Shown: positions 7,597-19,202, numbered from the stretch's first letter. The stretch is 64,000 nucleotides of DNA from Verrucomicrobiota bacterium (GCA_016721945.1 JADKHC010000016.1:23887-87886); one strand, 5' to 3'. Notes: generated by a model from the letters alone, not told the origin. Made by a program: numbers and translations.

Positions 7597-9510
7597 TCAC
7601 AGCACCTTCAGCGTTTTGCGGTAGAAGGCGACGACTTCGTCGGGGTCGTCGGTGAAGAGGATGTAGTCGGCCATCCATGCGGGGGCGCGTTTGGTGCGGA
7701 TCATTTCGCGGACCTGTTTGCGGAGGTCGGTCCAGAAACGGGCGTTGTAGAAAATGTACGGCACGCGCGGGCGGATGCCGAGTTTCAGGTTGCATAACTC
7801 GATGCCGATTTCTTCGAGCGTGCCGACCCCACCCACGTTAAAGATACAAAAATCGGCGATCTCGAACCACTTTTGGCGGTTGTGACGCGCGGTGTCTTGA
7901 AACGTGTTGAAAAAGTCCACGCCGAGTTCGGGTGGTTGGGCTTCGAGTTCGAGGAAACACGCGCCGGTCATCGCGCCTTTGTTGCGCGCTTGATCGGTGG
8001 CGAGTCGCATGACGCCGCCGCCGCCGCCGGTGAGCACGCCGACGGAGGGCCCGATGAAGGCGGTGAGTTTTTCGATGAGCGTGGCGATCTGGCCAGTCTC
8101 CTTGTCATCGAGGCCGACGGCTGATCCGTAGAAGGCGAGGATGGTGGACTCCTGGAATTTTTTCACGCGCTCGTCGCGCACGAAGAAGCCGTGATTCTTT
8201 TTGTAGGTGTGGAGGAAAAGTTCCTTCATCGCCTCGTTGTGCCAGTACACGTCGATGCCGAGGGCGTCGAAAGTTTCGAGGCGGGCGTGGGCGTTGTTGG
8301 AGAGAAAAAATCCGTGCGTGCGCGAGGGCTTGCGGAAGATGACGCGACGGAGTTTCAGCTTCGGCAGGCGGGTGAAAAGTTCTATCTCTTCCAGTAGGTT
8401 CGGAAAATAATCGACGAGGAGTGTGTCGGCGTGATCGGGTGCGGCGTCGAGGGCCTGGATCATGGTTGGGTAACCACAGGTGCCCTTGAGTTTTTCGGTC
8501 AACGCCTTCAAACCGGCCTGGTCGGCGGTGTTGAGGAGGATGCTGAAATTTTCCTGCGTGGAGCTCTGGCCGCGCACGGTGAGGCGGGCTTTGGGGCGGG
8601 CCTCGCCGGTGTCTTTCGGCGGATTTTCGTCGAGGCACTTGTAGATGGCGGTTGATGCGGCGTGGAAGCGGGCGCGGCGTTTTTCGAGCGATTTGGCCTC
8701 GGGATCGGTGGCGACGGGGGCGCGGAAGATTTCGACGGACACCACGGGATTCACCACGAGCTGGTCGCTCGTGTTGTAGATCTCCAGCATGATGTTTGTA
8801 CCAAAGGTCTTGATCGGGTCGAGCAGCACGGCGCTGGTGTGGAGGCCGAAGTTGCCTTCGCCGCGGTTGAGCAACACGTAGTGCTCTTTGAGATACATGG
8901 AGCAGCTGGTGAGCACGCCCGAGCGGGGCGGGATGGTGAGCATCTCGGTCTCGTGGCGAACCTGAACCTTGTCGAGGTAACCGCGCCCGGCGTCGCCGCT
9001 GACCATGCGCTCGAATTGCGGGCGCTGGAGGCGCGGGCTGAGCGTGTAGCGAACGCTGTGCGGCGTGAGAAAGACGCGGCCGAGCCGGTCGATGCTGATA
9101 GTGTTGGGGAGTTTCAGGCGGTTGTTTTTAACCGCGTCCCAGATTTCGTTGGTGGAGAGCTTGGCGGATTCGGGCGCGAAGTAGAGACGGCCGACGGGAA
9201 TACCGGAGCGCAGGAGTTTTTTCCAGTAGGCGGCGTTGGGAAAACTAAGATCGTAGAGCGAGGCCTCGGCGTCGAGCACCAACCGGTTGCCATCGACCTT
9301 CGGCGTACCGACGGTGGTCATCTCGATGCCGATACGGGCGAGGGTACTGCGTTCGGTGAAGTGCAGCTGAGCGCGCTGCTCCTTCATAAAATCGAACTCG
9401 GCGGGATTGCGCGGCCAGAAGGCGAGCGTCAATGCAACTGTCTGTTCGTCCTTGGGTTTTACTGTGAGGATCTGTCCGTCCTCGCTAGTCCAAAATTGAT
9501 CGGGGGTCAT
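7597..9510 (-). CDS. LOG-family protein with long N-terminal region
   Basis: A 637-residue protein. The C-terminal 200 residues form a LOG (lysine decarboxylase-like) Rossmann domain: ILAFYGSAVGLDDKE, then GGGGGVMRLATDQARNKGA, then NVGGVGTLEEIGIEL, which corresponds to the family signature PGGxGTxxE with Asn-Val in place of the usual Pro. LOG enzymes cleave nucleoside 5'-monophosphates to base and ribose phosphate. The N-terminal roughly 430 residues are not part of the usual 180-200 residue LOG protein; residues about 185-270 (PRSGVLTSCSMYL...NFGLHTSAVLLDP...MLEIYN) resemble the dUTPase/dCTP deaminase beta fold, by eye only. No signal peptide. Apparently monocistronic. Substrate unknown. Confidence 0.85.
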   Translation of the reverse strand: MTPDQFWTSEDGQILTVKPKDEQTVALTLAFWPRNPAEFDFMKEQRAQLHFTERSTLARIGIEMTTVGTPKVDGNRLVLDAEASLYDLSFPNAAYWKKLLRSGIPVGRLYFAPESAKLSTNEIWDAVKNNRLKLPNTISIDRLGRVFLTPHSVRYTLSPRLQRPQFERMVSGDAGRGYLDKVQVRHETEMLTIPPRSGVLTSCSMYLKEHYVLLNRGEGNFGLHTSAVLLDPIKTFGTNIMLEIYNTSDQLVVNPVVSVEIFRAPVATDPEAKSLEKRRARFHAASTAIYKCLDENPPKDTGEARPKARLTVRGQSSTQENFSILLNTADQAGLKALTEKLKGTCGYPTMIQALDAAPDHADTLLVDYFPNLLEEIELFTRLPKLKLRRVIFRKPSRTHGFFLSNNAHARLETFDALGIDVYWHNEAMKELFLHTYKKNHGFFVRDERVKKFQESTILAFYGSAVGLDDKETGQIATLIEKLTAFIGPSVGVLTGGGGGVMRLATDQARNKGAMTGACFLELEAQPPELGVDFFNTFQDTARHNRQKWFEIADFCIFNVGGVGTLEEIGIELCNLKLGIRPRVPYIFYNARFWTDLRKQVREMIRTKRAPAWMADYILFTDDPDEVVAFYRKTLKVL

Positions 9511-9674
9511 GCGTGTGCCTCATAGTCAACGCGGCCAATCGCCGACTGACAAGCGGGTTTCAGAAAAGCGAAAGAGAAGGGAATTGCGCCGACGATAAGC
9601 AATGCAGCGAAAACGGCGAGAGGTGAATCGCCGAGTGCGCGGAGCACGCAGAGGCGGATTGCGAAATCTATGGT

Positions 9675-11933
9675 TCACCCGTTCGGCAGAACGAGCTCCA
9701 AGGTCGAACCCGCCATTTCGGCCGTGGGCAATGTGGCCGTGATGCGTGTGCTGTTGGTGGCGGTGTCGTAGCTCGTGTTGGGGCCTTTGTAGCTGCCAGT
9801 CACGCTGAGCTGAACCGTTTTCAGCAGTTGCGTGGGGTCGGCGACTTCTACTGCGAGGCCTGTGTTTAATTCATGCACCAAAAGTAGAATGGGGGCGGAG
9901 GTAGTTACGGTGAGGCCTGGCTTGAGCGTCACCGATCCGGAAGCAAAAAAAGCGATGCCGCTGAAACCATCTTTGTGACGCGCCGCCTGTATATCTGCGG
10001 TGTTGGCGAGGATGGTGACGGGATTGTTCTTCGCGAAATCGGCCGTGGCGGCTTCATCCGTGCCCGGTAGCACGTAATAGGCGAAGCTGGCGTTCGCGGG
10101 GTTCACGCCATGATCCAATCCCGCCAGAAATACATCCAGGTTAACGACTGCGTTGCTGTAGCCGCGATTGATCAGCTGCCAGTTGCCCGTCTGGCTGTCG
10201 TTTTTCACATGAACCCGAGTGGGCGCTGGAAACACGTAGCCTACCAGGTCGTGCAATAACCAACTCACATTATCTAAATCTGTTTCTCCCCGTGAAAGTG
10301 AGGCCGTGGTTCCGTTCCGACTGGCCAGCACGCTGCCCTTGAGCAGGCACTGGTTGAGCGTGGTGAAAACCGATCCTGGGCCAGACGCGCGAATCCCTGC
10401 GCCCAGAGCCAGATAACCGTCGCCAAAGAAAAACCAGCTCTTGTGAGCTTTGGCGGTATTGGTAGTTTCGTCCTGCAGAAAAGCCGACAGGCCGACCTGA
10501 CCGTCGCTAACGCCGCCGACAAAAGTCTGGGTGCCTCGAACGTAGTAGTTGTTGAGTGGAACGGGAATGGAGGCCACTTGCTCCAAGGTGGTGCCGGGAA
10601 TGCGACTCCAATTCCACACAGGGAAGATCAACGCATACTCCGTGCCCGTCCGGTAGATGAAGGTCGTGCCGTAGCCCTGATAGACGCCCTGGGCGTTTTC
10701 TCCATTGCCGAATTCAGACCCGACCGTTCGTTTGGAAAACATGCGCAAGCTGACCATGGAATTTGCGGTGCGCTGTACGGAATAGTCGCCTCTCCAGAAA
10801 TATTTTTGCCCCAAGGCCGCGAAAGCCGATCCATTCACGTGATCTAAAAATGCTTGAAGCTCCGGGGTTCGCGCACTGCCACCGTCGATCAACCGCTGAA
10901 GGGCGACTCGCAATGACGAACTGGAATTACCTGTGCTGTTGCGTGCCAGGTTGCGCCCCATCGTGCTGTAGTCGATCTGTCCGTGCCACTGCATCCAGCC
11001 GGTGCCATCGATCACCAAGTCGTCCAGCATGGCCTTCGCCGAATCGTCAATCGCCAGCGACGTGCCGGCCAGAATGCCGACCCATCTACTCACATCCAAA
11101 ACGAGTTGAAGCCCGTACCCGCCGTTGTAGATCTGGGTGCTGTGCTGGTAGAAAGTCTGATCGGCCTGAATGCCGTCGTCGGTGGTGGTCTGCACCACCA
11201 GGACACTTTTGATGGCATCCACGCCTGTTGTTACCGAACCAATGTTCCCCTCCAGCAGCGCCCGGTGGATAGACCCAAAGGCGTACCAAACGCGATTCTC
11301 GCCCGTCATCTGTGGGGCGGCGGGAAGCATGGCGGCTCCGGCGGCGATCTGCGAAGCGCTCAACTTGGATTGCATGAGCAGCAGTGCGGGTCCGAGGTAC
11401 ATGGGCGCGCCGATGTCGTTGTACCACCAGTTGGAGCTGACCAGTTTTGCCGAGATCCAGTAATCCAGTGCCTTGGAAACGGCCTGAACTATCTCGTTGC
11501 TCTGGTAGTAGGTGTTCCCTTGCGTGCGATAGGCGGCAGCCATTCTGGCCATGTATTGCACATGGGAGACGGGGCTCCATTCTGCGGACGATGTGGCGGT
11601 ATAGTCGATGGCTGGCCAAGTTCCATCCGCCTTTTGAGTGGTTAGGTAGGTCTTCACCACGCTCGCATTCACCAACTGGTCCTGGCGATCCTGTTCTTCC
11701 AAGCGCGCACGGATGAGGTCCATGCCCGGGATCTGCGCGCCGGAGGAACTGGACGAACTTGAGCTCGAACTACTGCTGCTCGAGGACGAACTCGATGAAC
11801 TGCTCGAACTGGAGCTGGAAGAGGAGGAGCTGGACGAACCACCTGGGTTGCTACTGCTGCCACCACCGCAACCAGTCAAAAGAAGGCAAAATAACGAAAT
11901 TACACAACCAACGGTTAGGCGTGAACGAAGCAT
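9675..11933 (-). CDS. Polysaccharide lyase family 8 lipoprotein with poly-Ser linker
   Basis: A 752-residue exported enzyme. The N-terminus MLRSRLTVGCVISLFCLLLT ends in lipobox LTGC, predicting a lipoprotein. It is followed by a nearly pure serine stretch (about residues 26-64), a flexible linker known from secreted polysaccharidases. The catalytic part matches PL8 (hyaluronate, chondroitin or xanthan lyases): GIQADQTFYQHSTQIYNGGYG with the catalytic His near residue 265, IDYSTMGRNLARN supplying Tyr and Arg, and the downstream WNWSRIPGTTLEQ motif of the central beta domain. The exact substrate cannot be assigned. It probably starts degradation of uronic acid-containing glycans at the cell surface and matches the PL14-like protein at 59.9 kb in theme. 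Serine codons are mixed, so the linker is not a simple trinucleotide expansion. Confidence 0.92.
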   Translation of the reverse strand: MLRSRLTVGCVISLFCLLLTGCGGGSSSNPGGSSSSSSSSSSSSSSSSSSSSSSSSSSSSSSSSGAQIPGMDLIRARLEEQDRQDQLVNASVVKTYLTTQKADGTWPAIDYTATSSAEWSPVSHVQYMARMAAAYRTQGNTYYQSNEIVQAVSKALDYWISAKLVSSNWWYNDIGAPMYLGPALLLMQSKLSASQIAAGAAMLPAAPQMTGENRVWYAFGSIHRALLEGNIGSVTTGVDAIKSVLVVQTTTDDGIQADQTFYQHSTQIYNGGYGLQLVLDVSRWVGILAGTSLAIDDSAKAMLDDLVIDGTGWMQWHGQIDYSTMGRNLARNSTGNSSSSLRVALQRLIDGGSARTPELQAFLDHVNGSAFAALGQKYFWRGDYSVQRTANSMVSLRMFSKRTVGSEFGNGENAQGVYQGYGTTFIYRTGTEYALIFPVWNWSRIPGTTLEQVASIPVPLNNYYVRGTQTFVGGVSDGQVGLSAFLQDETTNTAKAHKSWFFFGDGYLALGAGIRASGPGSVFTTLNQCLLKGSVLASRNGTTASLSRGETDLDNVSWLLHDLVGYVFPAPTRVHVKNDSQTGNWQLINRGYSNAVVNLDVFLAGLDHGVNPANASFAYYVLPGTDEAATADFAKNNPVTILANTADIQAARHKDGFSGIAFFASGSVTLKPGLTVTTSAPILLLVHELNTGLAVEVADPTQLLKTVQLSVTGSYKGPNTSYDTATNSTRITATLPTAEMAGSTLELVLPNG

Positions 11934-12049
11934 GATCCCTGAACAACGCCGGGAAGCCCGAAACAGAGCAATCCCGCAGCTAATCCGCGCACCCGTTTTA
12001 CGATTACGTTAAGCCGTAATACCAACAGCCCGTAGCTTTCAGACTTTGA

Positions 12050-12122
12050 ACAGAAGATAACAAAGAGAACGAAGGCCCGCAGGTTCTTCCTGGATCTCTT
12101 CGTTGCCTTCGTTTTCTTCTGT
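12050..12122. repeat. Imperfect 25-bp inverted repeat
   Basis: The arms at 12050-12074 and 12098-12122 are reverse complements with four mismatches and enclose a 23-base centre. The arms are A/G-rich (ACAGAAGATAACAAAG and relatives). The sequence lies between the PL8 gene and speA. A 63-codon open frame across it on the minus strand is best explained as readthrough of the repeat. Confidence 0.7.
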
Positions 12123-12232
12123 AAAATTTCGGAAAGTCAGACCAGCCACGATCAACTTCAGTATAAAATTATAGGGGCATTGGTATAACCAAGCAGTTAG
12201 TCCATAATTTCCAGCGTGGAGCGCATGCAAAT

Positions 12233-12307
12233 GGTGGAGCCCGACGTCCCATCAGGCTTGATCAGAGCTGTTCTCAAACCAGTCCGTTAGGGACAAAGGG
12301 CTCCAAC
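12233..12307 (-). repeat. 75-bp interspersed repeat, copy A
   Basis: The reverse complement of 12233-12307 aligns along its whole length with 23250-23325, with shared blocks such as TTGTCCCTAACGG, GATCAAGCC and GATG(a/g)GACATCGGG-like ends. Its termini (GGTGGAGCCC and its complement) are inverted, so the unit is itself palindromic. It lies just beyond the 3' end of speA. Confidence 0.8.
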
Positions 12308-12316
12308 TCGGAGGAC

Positions 12317-14255
<1,939 letters not shown>

Positions 14256-14358
14256 CGCAGGAGGGCGAGGGCGGGGTTATATGGCTTGCTTTTTAAGCGG
14301 TCACTCACGTTTAGTGCGTGTTTTCTTTTTTCAAAATCCACAACACGCAAACACGAAA

Positions 14359-14709
14359 ATGACATCACCTTTGGCTTCCCTCATGATTTTGGCTCAAACT
14401 GCAGCTCCCGCCGGAGCTCCTGCTCCAGGCCCGCTGGACATGTTTAAGAGCGTTTTGCCGATGATTCTGATCTTCGCGGCGATGTATTTTCTGATGATCG
14501 CTCCGCAGCGTAAGAAGCAGAAAGAGCACCAGAAGATGCTCGCCTCACTTGATACGGGTGACGAGATCCTGACGGTCGGCGGCATTTACGGCGAAATCAC
14601 CAACAAGAAAGATGACCGCTACGTCGTCCGCATCGGCGAAAACACCAAGATCGAAATCGGCAAGTCCTTCGTTCAGTCCGTGGTGAAAAAAGCTGACGCC
14701 TCCAAGTAA
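14359..14709 (+). CDS. yajC: Preprotein translocase subunit YajC
   Basis: A 116-residue single-span membrane protein. The ATG at 14359 (MTSPLASLMILAQTAAPAGA) is preferred over the longer open frame because it gives the standard YajC length; an ATG at 14383 is an alternative. The transmembrane helix SVLPMILIFAAMYFLMIAP is followed by the basic QRKKQKEHQKMLASL segment and the conserved cytosolic domain GDEILTVGGIYGEI. YajC associates with SecDF at the Sec translocon, and secDF follows 123 bases downstream on the same strand, the usual arrangement. Confidence 0.95.
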   Translation: MTSPLASLMILAQTAAPAGAPAPGPLDMFKSVLPMILIFAAMYFLMIAPQRKKQKEHQKMLASLDTGDEILTVGGIYGEITNKKDDRYVVRIGENTKIEIGKSFVQSVVKKADASK

Positions 14710-14719
14710 CCCCTTTTTT

Positions 14720-14767
14720 GACACCGCTTGTATTGGCCGGATCGGCCGTGAGCGTCCAAGCGGTGTC
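14720..14767 (+). promoter_or_regulatory. Stem-loop in the yajC-secDF spacer
   Basis: GACACCGCTT (14720-14729) pairs with AAGCGGTGTC (14758-14767), with an inner GGCC/GGCC pairing at 14735-14747. It lacks a following T run on either strand, so it does not look like a terminator. It may be an mRNA-processing or leader structure ahead of secDF; no function is shown. Confidence 0.45.
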
Positions 14768-14832
14768 CTGTGTTAAGTTGCGCCACTGACCCCATTTTCG
14801 GCGCACGCCTCCCATTTAAACCCAAATAACCC

Positions 14833-17379
14833 ATGTTTAAACGCAACCTCTGGAAGCTCTCCATCAGCTTCGCCATCGTCCTCTGGGCCGTATGGACGCT
14901 CGTGCCGGTGAACGACCAACCGTTCCCCGACTATGCCAAGTCGAAAGCCCGCGCGAAGACCGCGGAATTCGCCGCCCTCCTCAAAGAAGCCACCGCTCGC
15001 AACGCCGCCACTCCGGCCACTAGCGAATTCGTTGCTCTCAAGCAGATCGCCAAGGAGCGCAAGATCGACCTCTCTCAGTACTATCCGAATCTCGACCTCG
15101 GCGACGTCAAAAACCTCGAGCGCAAGAACAACATTCTCCTCGACTACCTGTTGAAGGAGTCGAAAGGCCAGCTCCAGCTCGGTCTCGACCTCAAAGGCGG
15201 CGTCGCCTTCACGCTCGAAGCCGACGAGAAGTCCCTGGCGGCACTGCCGGAGTGGCAGCGCCAAGAGAAACTCGCGAAGGCCATTCAGATCATCAGTGAT
15301 CGTGTCAACGGCCTCGGCGTAGCCGAACCACTCATCCGCCCCATCGGCGAAAACCGCATCGAAGTTCAGCTCCCTGGTGTGAACACCAAGGACAACCCCG
15401 AAGTGGTCGACAGCGTTAAGAAACCCGCTCGTCTGGATTTCCGCATCGTGCACCCTTCGTTGAGCCCTCAGCCCGGCGTCGATACTCCTCCCGGCTACGA
15501 GATTCTATCGCTCGAACAAGAAGGCCGTGGCGGTGAACTCAGCTTCGAAGAAATCTTCGTCAAGCAACGTCCCGAGATGACCGGTGAAGCGATCGAAGAC
15601 GCCTTCGCTCGCCCCGACGAATACGGCAAGCCCGAGATCATTCTGAATTTCACCAACGAAGGCAAAAGCCGCTTCGCTGAAGTCACGGGTGAGATCGCCC
15701 AGGGCAATGAGCGCTACGGCCGTCTCGGTCGCCTCGCCATCGTCCTCGACGGCAAACTCTATTCCGCCCCGACCGTTCGCGAACAAATTAACAGCAATAC
15801 CGCGCAGATCACCGGTAGTTTCACGGACCGTGAAGCAGTTGAGCTCTCCAACGTCCTCAACAACCCGCTCGATGTTCCGCTCCAAGTTAAAGAGCAGTAC
15901 GAAGTCGGACCGACTCTCGCGACCGATGCAATCGCCAGCGGCAAGCTCGCTTTCATCATCAGCACTTCGCTGACGGTGATCTTCGTCTTCGGCATTTATC
16001 TCACCGGCGGCCTGATCGCCGCCCTCGGTATGCTCGTCAACGTGCTCGTCACGCTCGGCGTCATGTCTATGATCGGCGCCACGCTCTCGATGCCCGGTAT
16101 CGCCGGTATCGTGCTCACCCTCGCGATGTCGGTGGACTCGAACATCCTTATCTTCGAGCGCATGCGCGAAGAGTTGAAGATGGGCAAAACACTGCCTGCC
16201 GCACTCGAAGCCGGCTTCGACAAAGCCTGGTCCGCCATCTTGGACTCCAACGTCACCACGCTTGCCGTGGCTGCGATCATGATCTGGCTCGGCACCGGCC
16301 CCGTGAAGGGCTTCGGCGTCACACTCGCGATCGGTATCTTCACCACGATGTTTGCGGCAGTGGTCGTGAGCAAACTGGTCATGGAGGCCCTCATTCTCCC
16401 CGGCATCATCAAACGCATGCCGATGGTTTCGATCTTACAGAACACGAACTTCGACTTCCTGAAGGTTGCGAAGGTGTCCTTCATCGCCTCGTGGGTCATC
16501 GTCATCGTTGGCGTTGCTGTCACGGTTTATAGGGGCAACGCGATCTACGGTATCGATTTTGCCGGTGGCGACACCGTCACACTTGGCTACAAGCAGGAAA
16601 TCGAAGTTGGCACGCTGCGCAAAGCCGCCGAATCCGCCGGTTTCAAGGACGCCAGCTTCGCTTATCAGCAACAAATCGGTACCGACAATAAGGTACTGAA
16701 AGCCACCACACGTTTCGACGAAGGCAAAGCCTTGGTTGCAAAGCTGCAGACCGCTTTCCCGCAGGCCGGTCTCGATGCCGTGGGTGAAGCCCGCATCGGT
16801 CCCTCGGTTGGTAAGGAAATCCAGGCGAATGCGCTCTGGGCCGTCCTCGCCTCGCTCGTGGCGATCATGATCTACGTGGCCTTCCGCTTCGAGATGGGTT
16901 ATGGCATCGGTGCTGTCGTCTCGACGGTGCATGACGTGCTGATGACGATCGGTATCTTCGTCTTGTTCGACCGCCAGTTCAATGCGCCCATGGTCGCGGC
17001 CATCCTGCTGATCGTCGGTTACTCGATTAACGATACGATCGTCGTGTTTGACCGCATTCGTGAAGAGCTCGCGCTCAACCCGAATACGAAGCTCCGCGAC
17101 ATCATCAACCGTTCACTCAATCTCACGTTGTCCCGTACCGTCATCACCGGCGGTACGACCCTCATGACCGCGATCACGCTGATCATTGTCACGACGGGCG
17201 AGGTCAACGATATCGCCTTCACGCTCCTCATCGGTGTCATCACCGGCACGTTCTCCTCGCTCTTCATCGCCTCACCGGTGTTCTACTGGTGGCACAAGGG
17301 CGACCGCAAACACGTCGAGAAGCATCAGGACGTTAAGCCGACCTACGAGTGGACCGGCTCCAGCAAGGCGTCGCAGTAA
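14833..17379 (+). CDS. secDF: Protein translocase SecDF fusion
   Basis: An 848-residue fusion of SecD and SecF, RND-type membrane proteins that use the proton gradient to pull exported proteins from the Sec channel. The SecD half starts with TM1 (LSISFAIVLWAVWTLVP) and carries LGLDLKGGVAF, the P1 periplasmic domain, and the TM4 motif SVDSNILIFERMREEL. The SecF half starts near residue 540 with YGIDFAGGDTVTLGY and ends with SINDTIVVFDRIREEL and LSRTVITGGTTLMTA. Acidic residues in the paired TM4/TM10 motifs (Asp in VDSN and IND) are present, so proton coupling should be intact. A periplasmic N-terminal insertion (about residues 35-110, Ala/Lys-rich) is longer than in proteobacterial SecD. Confidence 0.96.
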   Translation: MFKRNLWKLSISFAIVLWAVWTLVPVNDQPFPDYAKSKARAKTAEFAALLKEATARNAATPATSEFVALKQIAKERKIDLSQYYPNLDLGDVKNLERKNNILLDYLLKESKGQLQLGLDLKGGVAFTLEADEKSLAALPEWQRQEKLAKAIQIISDRVNGLGVAEPLIRPIGENRIEVQLPGVNTKDNPEVVDSVKKPARLDFRIVHPSLSPQPGVDTPPGYEILSLEQEGRGGELSFEEIFVKQRPEMTGEAIEDAFARPDEYGKPEIILNFTNEGKSRFAEVTGEIAQGNERYGRLGRLAIVLDGKLYSAPTVREQINSNTAQITGSFTDREAVELSNVLNNPLDVPLQVKEQYEVGPTLATDAIASGKLAFIISTSLTVIFVFGIYLTGGLIAALGMLVNVLVTLGVMSMIGATLSMPGIAGIVLTLAMSVDSNILIFERMREELKMGKTLPAALEAGFDKAWSAILDSNVTTLAVAAIMIWLGTGPVKGFGVTLAIGIFTTMFAAVVVSKLVMEALILPGIIKRMPMVSILQNTNFDFLKVAKVSFIASWVIVIVGVAVTVYRGNAIYGIDFAGGDTVTLGYKQEIEVGTLRKAAESAGFKDASFAYQQQIGTDNKVLKATTRFDEGKALVAKLQTAFPQAGLDAVGEARIGPSVGKEIQANALWAVLASLVAIMIYVAFRFEMGYGIGAVVSTVHDVLMTIGIFVLFDRQFNAPMVAAILLIVGYSINDTIVVFDRIREELALNPNTKLRDIINRSLNLTLSRTVITGGTTLMTAITLIIVTTGEVNDIAFTLLIGVITGTFSSLFIASPVFYWWHKGDRKHVEKHQDVKPTYEWTGSSKASQ

Positions 17380-17386
17380 GCTGACG

Positions 17387-17468
17387 GGTAGGGCGGATTA
17401 TCCCTAATCCGCCGCGCTGCGCCTTCACTGGCGCAGCGGACGCGTTCGAGATGACGCAGCGCCCTACC
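17387..17468. repeat. GTAGGGCGGAT-type palindromic repeat, copy A
   Basis: Begins with GGTAGGGCGGAT and ends with CGCCCTACC, so the ends are inverted. The first 28 bases are nearly identical to those at 55694. It fills the gap between secDF and recJ and contains an ATG (17451) in frame with recJ that is probably not the real start. Confidence 0.75.
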
Positions 17469-17486
17469 TTAAAAACCCATCGCGTC

Positions 17487-19202
17487 ATGCGCTGGATCCA
17501 TACACCGCTCCCGGTCACCGCGATCGATGAGCTCAGCAGCAACGCGGGCATCAGTCCCGTGCTGGCCGAGCTCATGCTGCGCAACGGCCACGTTGCTCCG
17601 GAAGCCGCGAAGAAGTTTCTCAACCCCGCGTTGAGCGAACTGGCCGATCCCTTCCTCCTGCGCAATGTCGAGGCCGGAGCCAAACGCCTGAGCCAGGCCA
17701 TTGCGAAACGCGAAGAGGTCGTCGTCCTTGGCGATTACGATGTGGACGGTGTGAGCAGCACCGCGCTCCTCGTCAGCATTCTGCGCCGCTTCGGACTCAA
17801 CCCGCGCTTCGTCGTGCCGCGGCGCATGGAAGATGGTTATGGGCTTTCCCGCAGCGCGATCGACCGCGCGCTCGAAGGCGGCAAACCGGCTTTGTTTGTA
17901 GCGCTTGATTGCGGTACCAACTCCATCGACGAGGTCGCGTATCTGGTCGGGCAGGGTGTGGATGTGATGGTTGTGGATCATCATCGCTCGAAGGAAAAAC
18001 CGCTTGAGCAAGGTATCCTCATCAACCCGCATGTGAGCAGTGAAGCCGAAGAGGAACCGTGGCGTCACCTCTGTACGGTTGGACTCGTTTTCAAGCTCGC
18101 CCACGGTCTGTTGAAATTATTGCGCGGAGAAAACAACCCCGTCGCATTCCAGATCAAGCTGCGCGATTACCTCGACCTTGCGGCGCTTGGCACGGTGGCC
18201 GATCTCGTGCCGTTGCGCGGAGAAAACCGCATCATTGCGCGGCAGGGCTTAAAAATTCTTCAAGCGGCCCAACGGCCTGGCCTGCGCGCGCTCATGCAGG
18301 TCGCCGGCGTGAAAATCGAAAACGAGATTATGCCCGTCGATATCTCGTTCCGCCTCGGGCCGCGCATCAACGCCAGCGGACGCCTCGCCGATGCCGCGCT
18401 TTCCGTTGAGCTCATGCTGAGCGACGACGAAAAATTCTGCATGGATACGGCCCGCCAGCTCGACGCGTTCAACCGCGAACGCCAGGACATCGAGCGGCAA
18501 ATCACCGAAGAGGCCGAGCAGATGATCGAAAAGCAATTTTCCGACTGGCCCGGCATCGTGCTCTACGGTGACAACTGGCATCCCGGCGTCGTCGGTATCG
18601 TGGCAGGACGTGTCACGCGCAAATACAACCGCCCATGTGTCGTCCTCGGCAACGAAGGAGACCTGGCGAAAGGTTCGGGTCGCAGCGTCGATGGCCTGAG
18701 TCTGGTCGACGTTCTTGGCGTGTGCGCCGAACATCTCACCAGTTGGGGCGGCCACCCGATGGCGGTCGGCGTGTCGCTCGCCAAAACCCAACTCGAAGGC
18801 TTCCGCACCCGTTTTGCCGATGCCGTTCGCCAGCATTGCGGCGATGACTTAATCGAAGCGCGCCTCGATATCGCCGCTTGGATCAAGCCCGACCAGATCC
18901 GCGATAAGCTGATGGACGAATTGGCCGAGCTGCATCCCTTCGGCCAAGGTAATGCCGAGCCCGTTTTCGGTCTGCGCGGAGTGACTTTTCAGCAGCGCCC
19001 TGAAGTATTTAAGGAGCAGCATTTCCGATTCAGCTTCGACGACGGACGTGGCCGCCGACTCTTCGGTGTCGCCTGGAAAATGGCGAACCGCCTGCCACCG
19101 ACCAACGTGCCTGTGGACCTCGCAGTCGAACTCGCCTGGAATTATTTCAACGACCGCAAACTCCTCCAACTCGAACTCATCGATTGGCGCAAAAGCGTGT
19201 GA
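17487..19202 (+). CDS. recJ: Single-stranded-DNA-specific exonuclease RecJ
   Basis: A 571-residue DHH-family 5'-3' exonuclease used in recombination and mismatch repair. The ATG at 17487 (MRWIHTPLPVTAI) is preferred over 17451, which lies inside the intergenic repeat. Motifs: VVLGDYDVDGVSS (motif I metal ligands), LDCGTNS, VVDHHRS (the DHH motif), RLGPRINASGR, and the DHHA1 signature SWGGHPMAVGVSL; the C-terminal OB domain begins near HPFGQGNAEPVF. All catalytic Asp/His residues are present and the length is normal for RecJ. Confidence 0.95.
   Translation: MRWIHTPLPVTAIDELSSNAGISPVLAELMLRNGHVAPEAAKKFLNPALSELADPFLLRNVEAGAKRLSQAIAKREEVVVLGDYDVDGVSSTALLVSILRRFGLNPRFVVPRRMEDGYGLSRSAIDRALEGGKPALFVALDCGTNSIDEVAYLVGQGVDVMVVDHHRSKEKPLEQGILINPHVSSEAEEEPWRHLCTVGLVFKLAHGLLKLLRGENNPVAFQIKLRDYLDLAALGTVADLVPLRGENRIIARQGLKILQAAQRPGLRALMQVAGVKIENEIMPVDISFRLGPRINASGRLADAALSVELMLSDDEKFCMDTARQLDAFNRERQDIERQITEEAEQMIEKQFSDWPGIVLYGDNWHPGVVGIVAGRVTRKYNRPCVVLGNEGDLAKGSGRSVDGLSLVDVLGVCAEHLTSWGGHPMAVGVSLAKTQLEGFRTRFADAVRQHCGDDLIEARLDIAAWIKPDQIRDKLMDELAELHPFGQGNAEPVFGLRGVTFQQRPEVFKEQHFRFSFDDGRGRRLFGVAWKMANRLPPTNVPVDLAVELAWNYFNDRKLLQLELIDWRKSV

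Noticed and set aside
11740..11860. Tandem DNA repeat or CRISPR-like array
   Set aside because: It is the mixed-codon poly-serine linker of the PL8 lipoprotein; there are no spacers and the frame is kept.
12039..12230. A 63-codon minus-strand frame
   Set aside because: Its sequence is produced by the imperfect inverted repeat at 12050-12122, and it has no start context.
14720..14767. Terminator of yajC
   Set aside because: The stem has T's before it rather than after it, and yajC-secDF are usually co-transcribed, so it was kept only as a stem-loop of unknown role.
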